A stretch of 26,864 nucleotides of DNA, from the IMG/VR virus record IMGVR_UViG_3300050129_000104, positions 1-26,864 of that record; one strand, written 5' to 3'. A program made the translations under genes and the position numbers. The notes beneath the pieces are model-generated. The model was not told where the DNA came from. It searched no databases and worked only from the letters and a program-made list of their open reading frames with translations. Each line of letters opens with the position of its first letter. Position 1 is the first letter of the stretch. Shown here piece after piece: positions 5,846 through 13,995 of this stretch. This DNA comes from a virus.

Positions 5846-6256
5846 ATGTGTCTACCGGTTACGCCATACAGGGTTGAGCGGGAATGGAAGCATGCGGGAT
5901 TATCCTGCGCCGTGGTCCAACAGCAAGAGGGCGGCCACCGTTGCGGCTACGTTCGGGTGCCTCCGGGCCATGCGCTACATGGCGGGGGCTACGATGACGT
6001 GGATGTTGACGTCCACGGCGGTCTCACCTTCGCCGAGATCGAGCCCTGCGACGAACACGAAGACGGCTGTGGGTACTGGTTCGGCTTCGACTGCGCGCAT
6101 TCGGGTGATTCTTCATACGACCCAAGCACGGATGCACCCGAGGCTGTGCGGCTGCGAGCACTATGCCCGAGTCTTGTCCGCGGGCATTACTGGACGCAGG
6201 CCGAGGTCGAGCGGGAAGCCGAGGCGCTAGCGGAACAGTTGGCGGCTGCCGCTTAG
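5846..6256 (+). CDS. Accessory phage protein with HGGLTFAE...GFDCAHSGD motif
   Basis: 136 residues from ATG 5846 with a near-perfect AAGGAG 5 bases upstream. The central part has the recognisable motif VHGGLTFAE, then GYWFGFDCAHSGD and, after a variable loop, Y-W-x-x-x-V-x-x-E followed by a helix LAEQLA. This combination is widespread in small proteins of phages of actinobacteria and other bacteria; no biochemical function is known to me. Conserved Asp, Cys, His and Trp in one block could mean a metal or ligand site. It is a lone plus-strand gene inside a minus-strand block, and its last 4 bases overlap the convergent endolysin gene, so it is probably an independently expressed insertion. Confidence 0.8.
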   Translation: MCLPVTPYRVEREWKHAGLSCAVVQQQEGGHRCGYVRVPPGHALHGGGYDDVDVDVHGGLTFAEIEPCDEHEDGCGYWFGFDCAHSGDSSYDPSTDAPEAVRLRALCPSLVRGHYWTQAEVEREAEALAEQLAAAA

Positions 6257-6777
6257 GCGGCCACCCGATTAAGCCACCCCTTTAGCTCCCCTGCCTGGGC
6301 CGGATTTGCCTCTGCAATCGCCCGGTAGTGCGCGGTGAGGGTATCGCGCCACTGAACCATCAGCGCCGCTTGCTGGGCCGCACAGGCGCTGTTTATGGCG
6401 GCAACGGTTTCAGGACCCGGTTCTCCATCGACCGCCAAACGGGCACCGAGCGCGTTCAGGCTTTTTTGGAGCAACAGAACGGTGGTCTCCGTGCCCTCGT
6501 TGACGCAGAACGAGAGCAGGCGATTCGCGAAATACTGGGAGACGATCGCGCCGCCGTCCATGTGGTCCCAGTAAGCCAATTCCATCGTTTCCTCGGCGAT
6601 CGCTTGCGCTTGCGGATTCGGCATCGCTCCATAGAAACCCGTCGCGGTCAGCTCTGGATGATACTTCTCCGCAATCCCGAACCGCGTTCGACCGCCCCTG
6701 TCCACCGTTAGCTTCCCCGAGAGGGTCGAGTCTTCCTGCAGCATGACGAAATCCACGGCCGTCTTTGCGTCTGCCAT
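6253..6777 (-). CDS. GH108 peptidoglycan hydrolase (endolysin)
   Basis: 174 residues from ATG 6777; a longer form from TTG 6792 is possible but would begin in the terminator. The N-terminal domain has the GH108 layout: catalytic glutamate E15 in LQED, then D26-RGG-x-T-RFGI (26-35) and Y69-W70-D71. Residues 100-130 (LLLQKSLNALG...VDGEPGPET) match the peptidoglycan-binding domain 3 that follows GH108 in many phage lysozymes. It should cut the glycan strands of peptidoglycan at the end of infection. No signal peptide is visible, so release through a holin is expected; candidates are the small membrane proteins at 4650-4958 and 6843-7406. The ribosome site is weak (GGTG). Confidence 0.88.
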   Translation of the reverse strand: MADAKTAVDFVMLQEDSTLSGKLTVDRGGRTRFGIAEKYHPELTATGFYGAMPNPQAQAIAEETMELAYWDHMDGGAIVSQYFANRLLSFCVNEGTETTVLLLQKSLNALGARLAVDGEPGPETVAAINSACAAQQAALMVQWRDTLTAHYRAIAEANPAQAGELKGWLNRVAA

Positions 6778-6790
6778 TCCGTTTTTCACC

Positions 6791-6819
6791 AATAGAAAAG
6801 CCCTCCCCGGGGGAGGGCT
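6791..6819 (-). terminator. Rho-independent terminator after the coiled-coil/TM gene
   Basis: In the minus direction the 10-base arms 6799-6808 and 6810-6819 (AGCCCTCCCC/GGGGAGGGCT) form a very GC-rich hairpin followed by TTTCTATT. It lies between the coiled-coil gene and the endolysin, so endolysin transcription either reads through or starts anew. Confidence 0.75.
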
Positions 6820-6842
6820 GTGCCTTCGCGGTCTAGCCGCTT

Positions 6843-7406
6843 TTACTTGGTCAGATTTGCCAGCATATGGACGAGGAGCGGCTTAATCAGGTCCAGAATC
6901 CAGGTGCCCGCGAAGACAGTAGCGATCGCGAGCCAAATGTGCGCCCGCTGAAGCTTGTTGGTCTTCTTCGTGTCTGACAGTCCCTCTGCCTTTAGATGGT
7001 CTTCCGCTTGCTCCTTGCGCAGGTCCGTCTTACCTTGCTCGCGGTATCGATCGGCCTGGAGGCCGGTGACAGCCTTGAGGAGATCGCTGTATTTTTGTTT
7101 GTCTTCCGCGCGCGCTACCTCGAGGAAGCCTGGCGGCCCCGTCCCGTTTCCCCAAAGCGCCCTGCGCCAGTGGTCGAACTGGTCCACGACCTTAGCGTGG
7201 TCGCCCAGAAGCTTCGTTAGCCCCGTGGTTTGCTCCGCGATGCCCTCGATTCTAAGCTGGTCGCCTGTCGCATGCTCGCTCAAAAGTCGGGTCTGTTCGG
7301 CATTCTGCCTCTTGATCTCTTCCATTCCCTTGATTAGAGGTTCCATTTGCTTTTTAACCTCTGCGGTTACCCAACCGCGCGTCGCGCTTACTTCGTCTTC
7401 CCCCAT
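6843..7406 (-). CDS. Coiled-coil protein with C-terminal membrane segment (lysis-type, XhlA/holin-like architecture)
   Basis: 187 residues from ATG 7406. Residues about 10-75 and 105-150 are highly charged Lys/Glu/Gln/Leu helices typical of coiled coils; a Trp/Pro/Gly break (DHWRRALWGNGTGPPGF) lies between them. A single hydrophobic segment (about residues 156-178) sits near the C-terminus. A soluble helical body anchored by a C-terminal membrane helix recalls XhlA-type lysis proteins and spanin-like parts, and the gene sits directly upstream of the endolysin. There is no lipobox, so it is not an o-spanin. Its own terminator follows it. Function as part of host lysis is inference. Confidence 0.68.
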   Translation of the reverse strand: MGEDEVSATRGWVTAEVKKQMEPLIKGMEEIKRQNAEQTRLLSEHATGDQLRIEGIAEQTTGLTKLLGDHAKVVDQFDHWRRALWGNGTGPPGFLEVARAEDKQKYSDLLKAVTGLQADRYREQGKTDLRKEQAEDHLKAEGLSDTKKTNKLQRAHIWLAIATVFAGTWILDLIKPLLVHMLANLTK

Positions 7407-7567
7407 GGCCAGGTCACTCCCCAGTTTGAATGGTTACCGCGGTACTTCGTTACTACCTGCCCTGGCCTGGAGCCCTACTTTGCTTTGATGGCCCGGAACG
7501 GTGATTGGCTCGCTCTTTTCGCGCCGGCCATGATAGATTGTAGGTCCCTTCCCCGCTGGAGACTGAA

Positions 7568-7915
7568 ATGCTAATCAAGATCATGCTTTTGATGCTCGCC
7601 TTGGGTGGAGTAGCGTCAGCCGGCGAGGGCGCTTATCCTACCCAATACGTTGTCGTTACTACCAGCAATGTGGGCAGTTTCATGATTGGCAACTTTTGCA
7701 CCATGAGCCTGCGCGACCAAGCTGCGGCCTCCGTCGCTCTCATCGTGCAGAGGCGCGGCCATAGCGCATGCCACACCTGGGATAGCGGCACCATCTTCCA
7801 CGGGCGTCGCGAAAAGAACTCGATCAAGTTGCTCACGACGGACGACAAAGGGAATCCCAAGGTGGAGGACTGGCCGATCACCGGCACCGTGGCGCTCGGC
7901 ATTCCGGCCAAATGA
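7568..7915 (+). CDS. Small secreted protein, isolated accessory gene
   Basis: 115 residues from ATG 7568 with GGAG 6-7 bases upstream. Residues 1-18 form a Sec signal peptide (MLIKIMLLMLALGGVASA). The mature protein has Cys residues in NFCTMS and SACHTW that could pair, and a beta-rich pattern. No family recognised. It is the only plus-strand gene in its surroundings, stands 161 bases from the divergent coiled-coil gene and converges with the fibre gene (4-base gap). A possible promoter lies upstream (TTGGCT near 7504, then a GATAGA-like -10 near 7530). The isolated position, own promoter and signal peptide fit a moron or lysogenic-conversion gene changing the host envelope. Confidence 0.7.
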   Translation: MLIKIMLLMLALGGVASAGEGAYPTQYVVVTTSNVGSFMIGNFCTMSLRDQAAASVALIVQRRGHSACHTWDSGTIFHGRREKNSIKLLTTDDKGNPKVEDWPITGTVALGIPAK

Positions 7916-7919
7916 ATGT

Positions 7920-9119
7920 TTAGGTCGCCCAACTCATGAGCGTGTTACCAACCGGTCCTCCGTCCGGCAGAATTGCATAACCCAAATAGTTGAAACCACC
8001 AGAGCCAAGATAGCTAGAAGATTTAGTAACTGTGTAGACCTGCGTCCAAAGGCTTCCGTCGTAGGAGAAGCGAAAGTAGATGCTGGTTCCATCGTCCTGC
8101 AACTGGAGCCATACGAACGGGCTTTGCTGAAGGATGCCATCCGCGGCCAGTACTAACTGCGTCCCGAGCGTGGTCGGGTTGGTGAGTTCGACAACGTAGA
8201 TGTTCCATGGCGGCCCACCGTAATCGAGCAAACCCAGATAGAGCGCCTCCCCGGTTGTCGTATTGGCGATAACGATGGCGAATCCCGTGGTCGAAACCGG
8301 CTGCGTGGTCCCATTGATGATTCCGGCCGGCATCGAGAACAGCGCGTTAAGGGTAAAGGCCGACCCCGGATACGTTCCCAGGATGCCCTCTACATGAACG
8401 CCGAGGGTTCCTGTGTCGACGAGCGTGATGCCGGTTGGATTGTTCGTTGCGGTGAAGGTACCCGATTGATTGTAGGCGGTTGTGAGCGAGATGCCGGCCT
8501 GCGTCGGTACCGCGCTCATGATGGCACTGAATAGGCCGCCTCCGCCTCCGCCGCTGGGCGTCACCCATGTGGGCGCCGAGCTGGAGCCATTCGTCTGGAG
8601 AACGTCGCCGCTGGTTCCAGCAGCCAACCGGGTGGGCACACCCGACGCGCCGCCGTAGATGATGTCCCCTTCGGTCGTCATCGGATTGGCGAGCGCAGTC
8701 GAACTGATGACACCGGCAGAAATGGTGATGGTAGAGCCGTCGGGCTTGACCGCTCCGAATGCGCCGGTGGTTGCCAAGGGCAAATCGGCCGCCGCCAATG
8801 CGCGGAAGGTTGGATCTGCTGCGGATCCTGACGCCGGGCCGGCAAAGACTTCGTTCGCCGTCTCCGTGGCAAGGGTTACCGCGAGCGTGCCTGAACCGGT
8901 GATCGGCGAGCCGCTCACAGACAGAATCGCCGGCACGGTGAGCGCAACGCTGGTTACCGTTCCGGTGCCGGTGCCGCCGGACAACACTTCGACCCAGGCC
9001 GAACCCGAGTCGCGATAAGTGATGTTCGTGTCCGTGGCGAAGTAGAGGCGCCCGGGGATGCCATAGGCGGGGATGTCGGCGTAGATGCCTTCAAGGATTA
9101 CTTGAGCAATGGTCGTCAA
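7920..9119 (-). CDS. Tail fibre-like protein with C-terminal jelly-roll-type domain
   Basis: 399 residues starting with TTG at 9119, which overlaps the TGA of the preceding gene (TTGA) and has GGGAG 6 bases upstream; no ATG is available near the start. Residues 1-45 contain an A-YGIPGRLYFATDTN-T-YRD-G motif common at the N-terminus of phage fibre proteins. Residues 50-120 are Gly/Thr/Val beta repeats (VTSVALT...GSGTLAV), followed by a GDIIYGGASG...LAAGTSGDVLQTNG-SAPTW motif typical of phage side-fibre stalks. After a Gly-rich linker (about 190-196) the last 200 residues look like a concanavalin-type beta-sandwich (FVWLQLQDDGTSIYFRFSYDG), similar to DUF1349 or laminin-G-like carbohydrate-binding domains. 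It should extend from the tail tip and contact the cell surface. No signal peptide, unlike the fibre-like genes further upstream. Confidence 0.8.
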   Translation of the reverse strand: MTTIAQVILEGIYADIPAYGIPGRLYFATDTNITYRDSGSAWVEVLSGGTGTGTVTSVALTVPAILSVSGSPITGSGTLAVTLATETANEVFAGPASGSAADPTFRALAAADLPLATTGAFGAVKPDGSTITISAGVISSTALANPMTTEGDIIYGGASGVPTRLAAGTSGDVLQTNGSSSAPTWVTPSGGGGGGLFSAIMSAVPTQAGISLTTAYNQSGTFTATNNPTGITLVDTGTLGVHVEGILGTYPGSAFTLNALFSMPAGIINGTTQPVSTTGFAIVIANTTTGEALYLGLLDYGGPPWNIYVVELTNPTTLGTQLVLAADGILQQSPFVWLQLQDDGTSIYFRFSYDGSLWTQVYTVTKSSSYLGSGGFNYLGYAILPDGGPVGNTLMSWAT

Positions 9120-9388
9120 TTTGGCACTCCCAGAACCACGATTACGTCGCCTCCGAGCGTGAGCGTCGCAGCGAAGATTATGTTTCCATTGCCATCGGTC
9201 AGCGGCTCGTCATGCGTGCCGCCGGGGCCCGGGCCGAGAACGACCGGCACGTAGGCCGAGACGTCGTAAATCGGCAGGCCCGCCGCGTTTACACCGGTAG
9301 GGCTTAGGCCCTTTTGCCAATAGACACTCGGGTAATCCGCTGGCGCGGCCGGGGTTACGTTGGAAAAATTTGCCTGGAATGCGCCCAT
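9116..9388 (-). CDS. Small tail-tip protein, 90 residues
   Basis: ATG at 9388 follows immediately after the stop of the large tail-tip gene (no gap), and the end overlaps the next gene by 4 bases, so translation is coupled on both sides. Gly/Pro/Val-rich, beta-type composition with a GNIIFAATLTLGGDVIVVLG end. No family recognised. Position between hub protein and fibre suggests a connector or chaperone for the fibre; this is inference from context. Confidence 0.7.
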   Translation of the reverse strand: MGAFQANFSNVTPAAPADYPSVYWQKGLSPTGVNAAGLPIYDVSAYVPVVLGPGPGGTHDEPLTDGNGNIIFAATLTLGGDVIVVLGVPN

Positions 9389-12300
9389 CTAAGAACCATT
9401 AACCGAGATAGTTTGGGCACCCGTCCCGCTCGTGCCGAGGACCGTGTATGGGTATGCGGTTGCGTCGGCGAGCGTTCCCGTCACGACGCCGAAGGAATTG
9501 AAGGGGAGCATCTTGAAATGCACCGTTTCGCCGACCCAGGCCGGCAGCAACGGTACTTTGCAAATGCCCTGTCCGCTCGGCGGCAGAAGGGCGAATGCAG
9601 AGCCGTTTGGATGGTCGACGCCGACGCCCGTAGCCGGCGCCCCGAGAACTGCACGGTCCAGATGGTTTCCGACCCCGGTGGCCATAAGGGTGTAGTTGTA
9701 AACCGCAGTCAGCGTCGCCGCGCCGTAGGTCATCAACTCATACGGCACTTCTGGCGTTGCGGCGCTCTCGACAATCACTTGGACCGCAAAGCCTCCGTTG
9801 CCGGCCGCGACAAAGTTATTTTCGACCGTGACCGCGCCACCCGGCATAACCTGATCTGCGAGTAGGGCATAGATATTCGTCGTTCCGGAACCGCCAAGGG
9901 TATTAGCTGTGCCGGTCGATGGTGTAATGACGGGCGCATCGATGGGGCCGCCATCTTGGCGAAGAGAGGCCCAGTAAACAGCCACGTCAGTATCGAGAAC
10001 CGCCCCGGAAGTCGTGTTGGTCAGGGTTATGTTGCCGCCATCTCCTCCGATGCCCTCGGTTTCGCGTATGCCGCCAGTAGGCCCAACGAATACGACGAGC
10101 CCGCCAGCCATATCGAAGGCTCCTGCGGGGCACTGGACCTCCACATATCCGAGTGTGATATCGAAGCTAATCAGCAGCTTATATACGGAGATTTGTGACC
10201 AGGGGCCGCCGCCGCCCCCGCTGTATGCGTTCGCCCATCCGGTTTCTGGGACCGGGGCTATGTTGTCGCCGGCAGAAGCGAAAAGGATTGCAAGGTCCCC
10301 CACCTCTGAGCCGGCCGGGAGAGGGATGAGGATCGTGTTGCTAATTGGGCCCTGAGTTAGAAACGAAGAGCCACGCAGGACTGGCGTCGGAGGCCCGTTT
10401 TCTACATAGCAGGGATAAACGAACCCATCCTCGGTTGCGACCGGGTAGCTCTGAAGTGTCTCCGCGCTCTCGGTAAGGTTGACGCTGAGGTTATTCGTCG
10501 TATCAGGGCTCGATGCACCCGGCCAATCGTCCACGGTGACGCCCTGAACTCCGTTTCCTATGGTGGGCGAACCTGCGGAAATATAGCTCGCTCCGCCATC
10601 GGTTGAGATGTAGACCTGCGCGCCGGCGAAGTTCGGGTCCGGGTCCGAGATGACAAGCCACACCTGGCCCTGATTTGCCGAGCCGATCAGCCCCGGAACC
10701 GGCTCGAAGATGATGGGCGGATTTATCGGCTGAGTGACGGTTGCACCCGTGCTTGGCGAACTGCCCCCGGACTGGCTCGCTGAAAACGGCGTGGGCGCGT
10801 ACATGCCGTAAACGAAGGGCTCGGCCTGGCACTGGATCGAGCCGTCGGTCTGCTCGGCCATCGAGGTGATGCGCACGGGTAACTGATTGACGCCCATGAG
10901 CGGGTCCGTCACCGTAATCAAATCCATCGGCGAGAGCAGGCACCATTTGGCCGGGACCGTAAAGCTGGCAACGTCTCCCCCGTATTGGAGCTTGCGCACC
11001 ATGATGCCGAGAATCTGGCGCGCGATTGACACATCCTGGATGGCGTAATTCTGCACCGGGTCGGCCTTGCGTATGCCGAAGAGCGAGATCCCCACCGCGT
11101 CCGGTTGCTCGACCACGCTCGGGTTGTAGTTCGAGCTCCGGTTGATGCACTGCATCTGCAGCACGTTTGGCTGGTCAACGCGTGCGGCCGTCTTGATGGT
11201 CAGCGGTGGGGTATTTCCCGATGCGACGAAGTCCCCGTTCTCCGTGCTCAGATTTGCGATCGGCCCGCACGCCGTGTAGGCGTTGAAGATGGCGCCGTTC
11301 CCAATCTTCGAGACTTCCGAGTAGGGGATGCTGTAAAGCTTGAACCCCATGAACAGCGGCGCCGCGTCGGCCGCCTGGTAGAGCGTAGTCAGCCAATCGC
11401 TCGCCGCCTGCTGGGAATCCATCGTGAGCGAGCCCCAGAGGCCATTGGCGCGGCATTGCAGGCGTACCGTGTCGAGCGAGTAATTGTCGACGTAGTCGCC
11501 GACCGGCGCCGGATAGCTTGGCGGCGCGATGGCGCACTTGAACGCCAGCGAGCAAACGTAGCTGGGATTCGAGCTGGGTTGCGGCATCGTGAACTTGTAT
11601 GTCCCCGGCGTTTCCACGGTGCGCGAAAAGATTAACTCATAGGGAGCGTTCAGGTCGTAAACGTTGCTCGGCGCGTTGAGTGGCGTCCAGAGCGGTATAT
11701 TCGGCGTCGTGCTAAAGCCGGGCGAGCCGGGCGTCCACAGCGAGAAGGTAAGAATGTAGGCCGGGAAGCCCTGCTGATTGGTTGTTACCTGGGAAACGCT
11801 CGGGCTCGTTCCGATGGTCGAACTGTCAAAGGTGTCGACGCCTCCAATCTCGAGCAATTGCGTGCCGCTGTCGTTTCCCTGCGGCCCGCTGATTGCGACG
11901 GTGTTTGGGCCTGACGCTTTTGCTTGTGCCCACCAGACCTGCATATACAGGCCCGAGGCGAGCAGCGGTGTCCATGTGTTCCCTGCCGTGTCCGATATGC
12001 CCAGCGTGGCCGTCGCCCCGGAAGTGGCGATGACGACCAGGAAATTCCCCTTCGTATTCGGCTGGTTGTACGGGATGGGATTTGAAGGAAAATCCGCGCC
12101 GCCCGCAAATTGATTCTGCACGCAGCCGGGAAAGTCGTAGCCCGAAAGCCCGTGCTCAACCTGGGTAAACCCCGGCATGGTTCCGGTGGTGTCGCCGATT
12201 GCTGCCTGGGCAACGCCTGAGCGGAAGACGTCCTCGATCATGTCGGCGAAGTCGGCATCGCCGGTTGGATAGAGGCCCCACTTGCCCTGGACCTCGACCT

Positions 12301-13096
12301 GCAGTTGCGGGATTACGCCGCCCGCGCCGAGGTCGATGCTTGAGGATCCAAGCCCCGCGAACATCGGGTAGACGATCTGCTGGGCCGTAAGGTTGGCGTC
12401 CTCGTACTCGGCCCCGGAGCCGAGCTGCGGCTCGAAGACAAGCATCTCCTTTTGGATCGGCGGCAGGTAGCTGGTGGCGGCCCTGAGCTGCGTATAGTAG
12501 ACCGTGACCACGCCGCCTGGAGCGGCATAAAACGGCCCGTCGAGATAGAACGTCGACCCGTACGAAGGCTCCCAGCGGTAGGTATATGGGAAGTTGCGCT
12601 GCTGCGAAATCCAGGCCGGCCCGGAAAACAGCGTGTTCCAACACGGCGTGGGCATGGTACCCGAAAGGCTCTGCGGCCCGTTCCCGCCGTAATCGTTGAA
12701 GACCACGTCGGTGTATGTCTGGTCCACCGTGACCGCGATGATCGAGTAGAAATACGGGTCATCGATGGTGTAGGAGGCCGCCCCGGACCCGCCCACCGCG
12801 AGGGTGATGAAGTTGAGCGGGATGGGACTCCCGTTATTCCACATCTGCTGGACACCCATGATGGGGTTGTGCCCGAGCAAGAAGTCGATGTTCTCGACGT
12901 ATGTGGTCACGCCCTTGATGTCTTGCTTGAGCTTCTTTGTGCTGCCGCCCTGGCGGATGTTCGCGGTCCAGATGGCGAGCAAGGGGCTTTGCGTCATCCC
13001 GTAGATGACCGGGATGGTTTGCCCATAGGTTGCAGCCTGGAGCAGTGACCCGAGCGCTGTCGGCTTGGTCGCGGCTGCTGCTTTTCCACTTAGCAT
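9389..13096 (-). CDS. Tail-tip/hub protein (GTA gp15/TipJ-like) with inserted beta-sandwich domains
   Basis: 1235 residues from ATG 13096; GGAG lies 10 bases upstream. The N-terminus (residues 12-60) has a small-residue start with VIYG and IRQGGSTKK as in tail-tip proteins. Residues about 520-780 contain the hub-like segment (FMGFKLYSIPYSEV, IQDVSIARQILGIMVRKLQY, LLSPMDLITVTD), where Leu-Ser-Pro-Met-Asp-Leu-Ile-Thr-Val is the classic strand of Phage-tail_3/GTA baseplate proteins. Two beta-domains appear as insertions: about 325-480 and 910-1115. The first (GNFLVVIATSG...DTAGNTW...QVWWAQAKASGPNTVAI) shares its pattern with the secreted 528-residue protein at 21645-23231. It lies downstream of the NlpC/P60 gene as in gene transfer agents. 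It forms the tip that contacts the cell, and the inserted domains probably bind the surface. Confidence 0.83.
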   Translation of the reverse strand: MLSGKAAAATKPTALGSLLQAATYGQTIPVIYGMTQSPLLAIWTANIRQGGSTKKLKQDIKGVTTYVENIDFLLGHNPIMGVQQMWNNGSPIPLNFITLAVGGSGAASYTIDDPYFYSIIAVTVDQTYTDVVFNDYGGNGPQSLSGTMPTPCWNTLFSGPAWISQQRNFPYTYRWEPSYGSTFYLDGPFYAAPGGVVTVYYTQLRAATSYLPPIQKEMLVFEPQLGSGAEYEDANLTAQQIVYPMFAGLGSSSIDLGAGGVIPQLQVEVQGKWGLYPTGDADFADMIEDVFRSGVAQAAIGDTTGTMPGFTQVEHGLSGYDFPGCVQNQFAGGADFPSNPIPYNQPNTKGNFLVVIATSGATATLGISDTAGNTWTPLLASGLYMQVWWAQAKASGPNTVAISGPQGNDSGTQLLEIGGVDTFDSSTIGTSPSVSQVTTNQQGFPAYILTFSLWTPGSPGFSTTPNIPLWTPLNAPSNVYDLNAPYELIFSRTVETPGTYKFTMPQPSSNPSYVCSLAFKCAIAPPSYPAPVGDYVDNYSLDTVRLQCRANGLWGSLTMDSQQAASDWLTTLYQAADAAPLFMGFKLYSIPYSEVSKIGNGAIFNAYTACGPIANLSTENGDFVASGNTPPLTIKTAARVDQPNVLQMQCINRSSNYNPSVVEQPDAVGISLFGIRKADPVQNYAIQDVSIARQILGIMVRKLQYGGDVASFTVPAKWCLLSPMDLITVTDPLMGVNQLPVRITSMAEQTDGSIQCQAEPFVYGMYAPTPFSASQSGGSSPSTGATVTQPINPPIIFEPVPGLIGSANQGQVWLVISDPDPNFAGAQVYISTDGGASYISAGSPTIGNGVQGVTVDDWPGASSPDTTNNLSVNLTESAETLQSYPVATEDGFVYPCYVENGPPTPVLRGSSFLTQGPISNTILIPLPAGSEVGDLAILFASAGDNIAPVPETGWANAYSGGGGGPWSQISVYKLLISFDITLGYVEVQCPAGAFDMAGGLVVFVGPTGGIRETEGIGGDGGNITLTNTTSGAVLDTDVAVYWASLRQDGGPIDAPVITPSTGTANTLGGSGTTNIYALLADQVMPGGAVTVENNFVAAGNGGFAVQVIVESAATPEVPYELMTYGAATLTAVYNYTLMATGVGNHLDRAVLGAPATGVGVDHPNGSAFALLPPSGQGICKVPLLPAWVGETVHFKMLPFNSFGVVTGTLADATAYPYTVLGTSGTGAQTISVNGS

Positions 13097-13126
13097 TCAG
13101 GGCCCGCTCCAAGTAAGATTGCGCTC

Positions 13127-13354
13127 ATGGAAAAGTGGCTCGTCTTTACGTACATTCGCGGTGACCTGTTTAAAGTCTCGGTGTGCAGAACAAAGCGAAT
13201 GGCTACCCGCCTGGATAACCAAAACAAGAAGCCTTTGATGGCCGCCTATGGATGGAGTTCTAAGGTGTTGCCGCTGTCATTCATCAATGCGTACCTAACA
13301 GGTGTGGACCCAAACAGGCTGAGCCACCGGAAGGCGCTAGCGATTGTTCAGTAG
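13127..13354 (+). CDS. Small plus-strand hypothetical protein between tail genes
   Basis: 75 residues from an ATG at 13127, in the 187-base gap that the tail operon leaves between the NlpC/P60 and hub genes. Its last 71 bases lie antisense to the end of the NlpC/P60 gene. The product is basic with a mixed hydrophobic/charged pattern (WLVFTYIRGDLFKVSV, KKPLMAAYGWSSKVLPLSF) that looks more protein-like than the GC-rich shadows nearby. The ribosome site is weak. No family recognised. It could be a small accessory gene, or the gap could simply be the leader of the hub gene. Confidence 0.42.
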   Translation: MEKWLVFTYIRGDLFKVSVCRTKRMATRLDNQNKKPLMAAYGWSSKVLPLSFINAYLTGVDPNRLSHRKALAIVQ

Positions 13355-13841
13355 GCCAAGGATCAAACACCGCGAACTCGGTATACCCGGTCATCCAGTG
13401 AGTCACGCAGTTCTGTTCCTTCACAACCGGGTTCGCAGCGTGGACCATGAACGGCCAGCGGGTCACAATGCCGCCATGGTTGAAGAGCCGGGAGCGCGCC
13501 ACCTTGAAGAGAATCAGGTCGCCGGGCGAGGCTTCCACCGTGCCGCGGCACCGGCCTTCCAACGTCTTGCGTGCGTGCCGAATCAGCCGCAGCATGTAAC
13601 GCTCGTCCGGCGCGTGGCAGAACCAATCGTGCGAGTAGACGCCGAGATCCTCGCGCTCTGCGAAACCGCACTCAAGAAGGTACTCGGCCAGGCATGTGGC
13701 GCAATCTGTCCCTGCACCCTTGACCCGTCCGCCTAAAACGTACGGCGTCCCAATCCAACTCCGCGCAATCTTCACCGCGTCGTCGCGGGATATCGCGCTA
13801 GCCGCCGTTTCCACTGAGGCGTCTCTTTCTTTGTTCCGCAA
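13284..13841 (-). CDS. NlpC/P60-family cell-wall peptidase of the tail tip (GTA gp14-like)
   Basis: 185 residues if begun at TTG 13841; GTG 13814 (177 codons) is an alternative, and neither ribosome site is good. NlpC/P60 pattern: ARSWIGTPYVLGG (26-38), catalytic C47 in a GTDCATC segment, GDLILF (107-112), H122 in NHGGIV and H134 in MVHA, the Cys-His-His arrangement of these endopeptidases. In GTAs and related siphophages this enzyme sits between the DUF2163 protein and the tip protein and cuts peptide cross-links so the tail can reach the membrane. Its start overlaps the small gene at 13798-13995, and its end is crossed by an antisense small ORF. Confidence 0.87.
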   Translation of the reverse strand: MRNKERDASVETAASAISRDDAVKIARSWIGTPYVLGGRVKGAGTDCATCLAEYLLECGFAEREDLGVYSHDWFCHAPDERYMLRLIRHARKTLEGRCRGTVEASPGDLILFKVARSRLFNHGGIVTRWPFMVHAANPVVKEQNCVTHWMTGYTEFAVFDPWPTEQSLAPSGGSACLGPHLLGTH

Positions 13842-13995
13842 GCATCCGCGGTCCGCACGGGAACTTTACGAAGAGGCGCATCTCCTCTGGCGTCATCGTT
13901 TCTTCCATGTGCGCGACCGCCTCTTTGAATTGCTGCAGTCTGATTTCGCGAGGCTGAGTAAGGAACTGCCGGATTCTTCTCTTTAGGTTCATCAT
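13798..13995 (-). CDS. Small basic helical protein coupled to the giant secreted protein
   Basis: 65 residues from ATG 13995, whose ATGA overlaps the stop of the 2185-residue gene; a second ATG follows immediately. GGTGG lies 3-6 bases upstream. The protein is highly charged (Lys/Arg/Glu) and helical, with a MTPEEMRLFVKFPCGPRML segment and a basic end. No family recognised. It overlaps the start of the NlpC/P60 gene by 17-44 bases, so it links the giant gene with the tail core by coupled translation. Its role may be that of a small assembly helper; this is inference. Confidence 0.55.
   Translation of the reverse strand: MMNLKRRIRQFLTQPREIRLQQFKEAVAHMEETMTPEEMRLFVKFPCGPRMLAEQRKRRLSGNGG

Noticed and set aside
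9314-13048. Several plus-strand open frames over 100 codons opposite the hub gene
   Set aside because: They are Arg/Pro/Ala-rich GC shadows without ribosome sites or domain patterns, antisense to a well-supported long gene.
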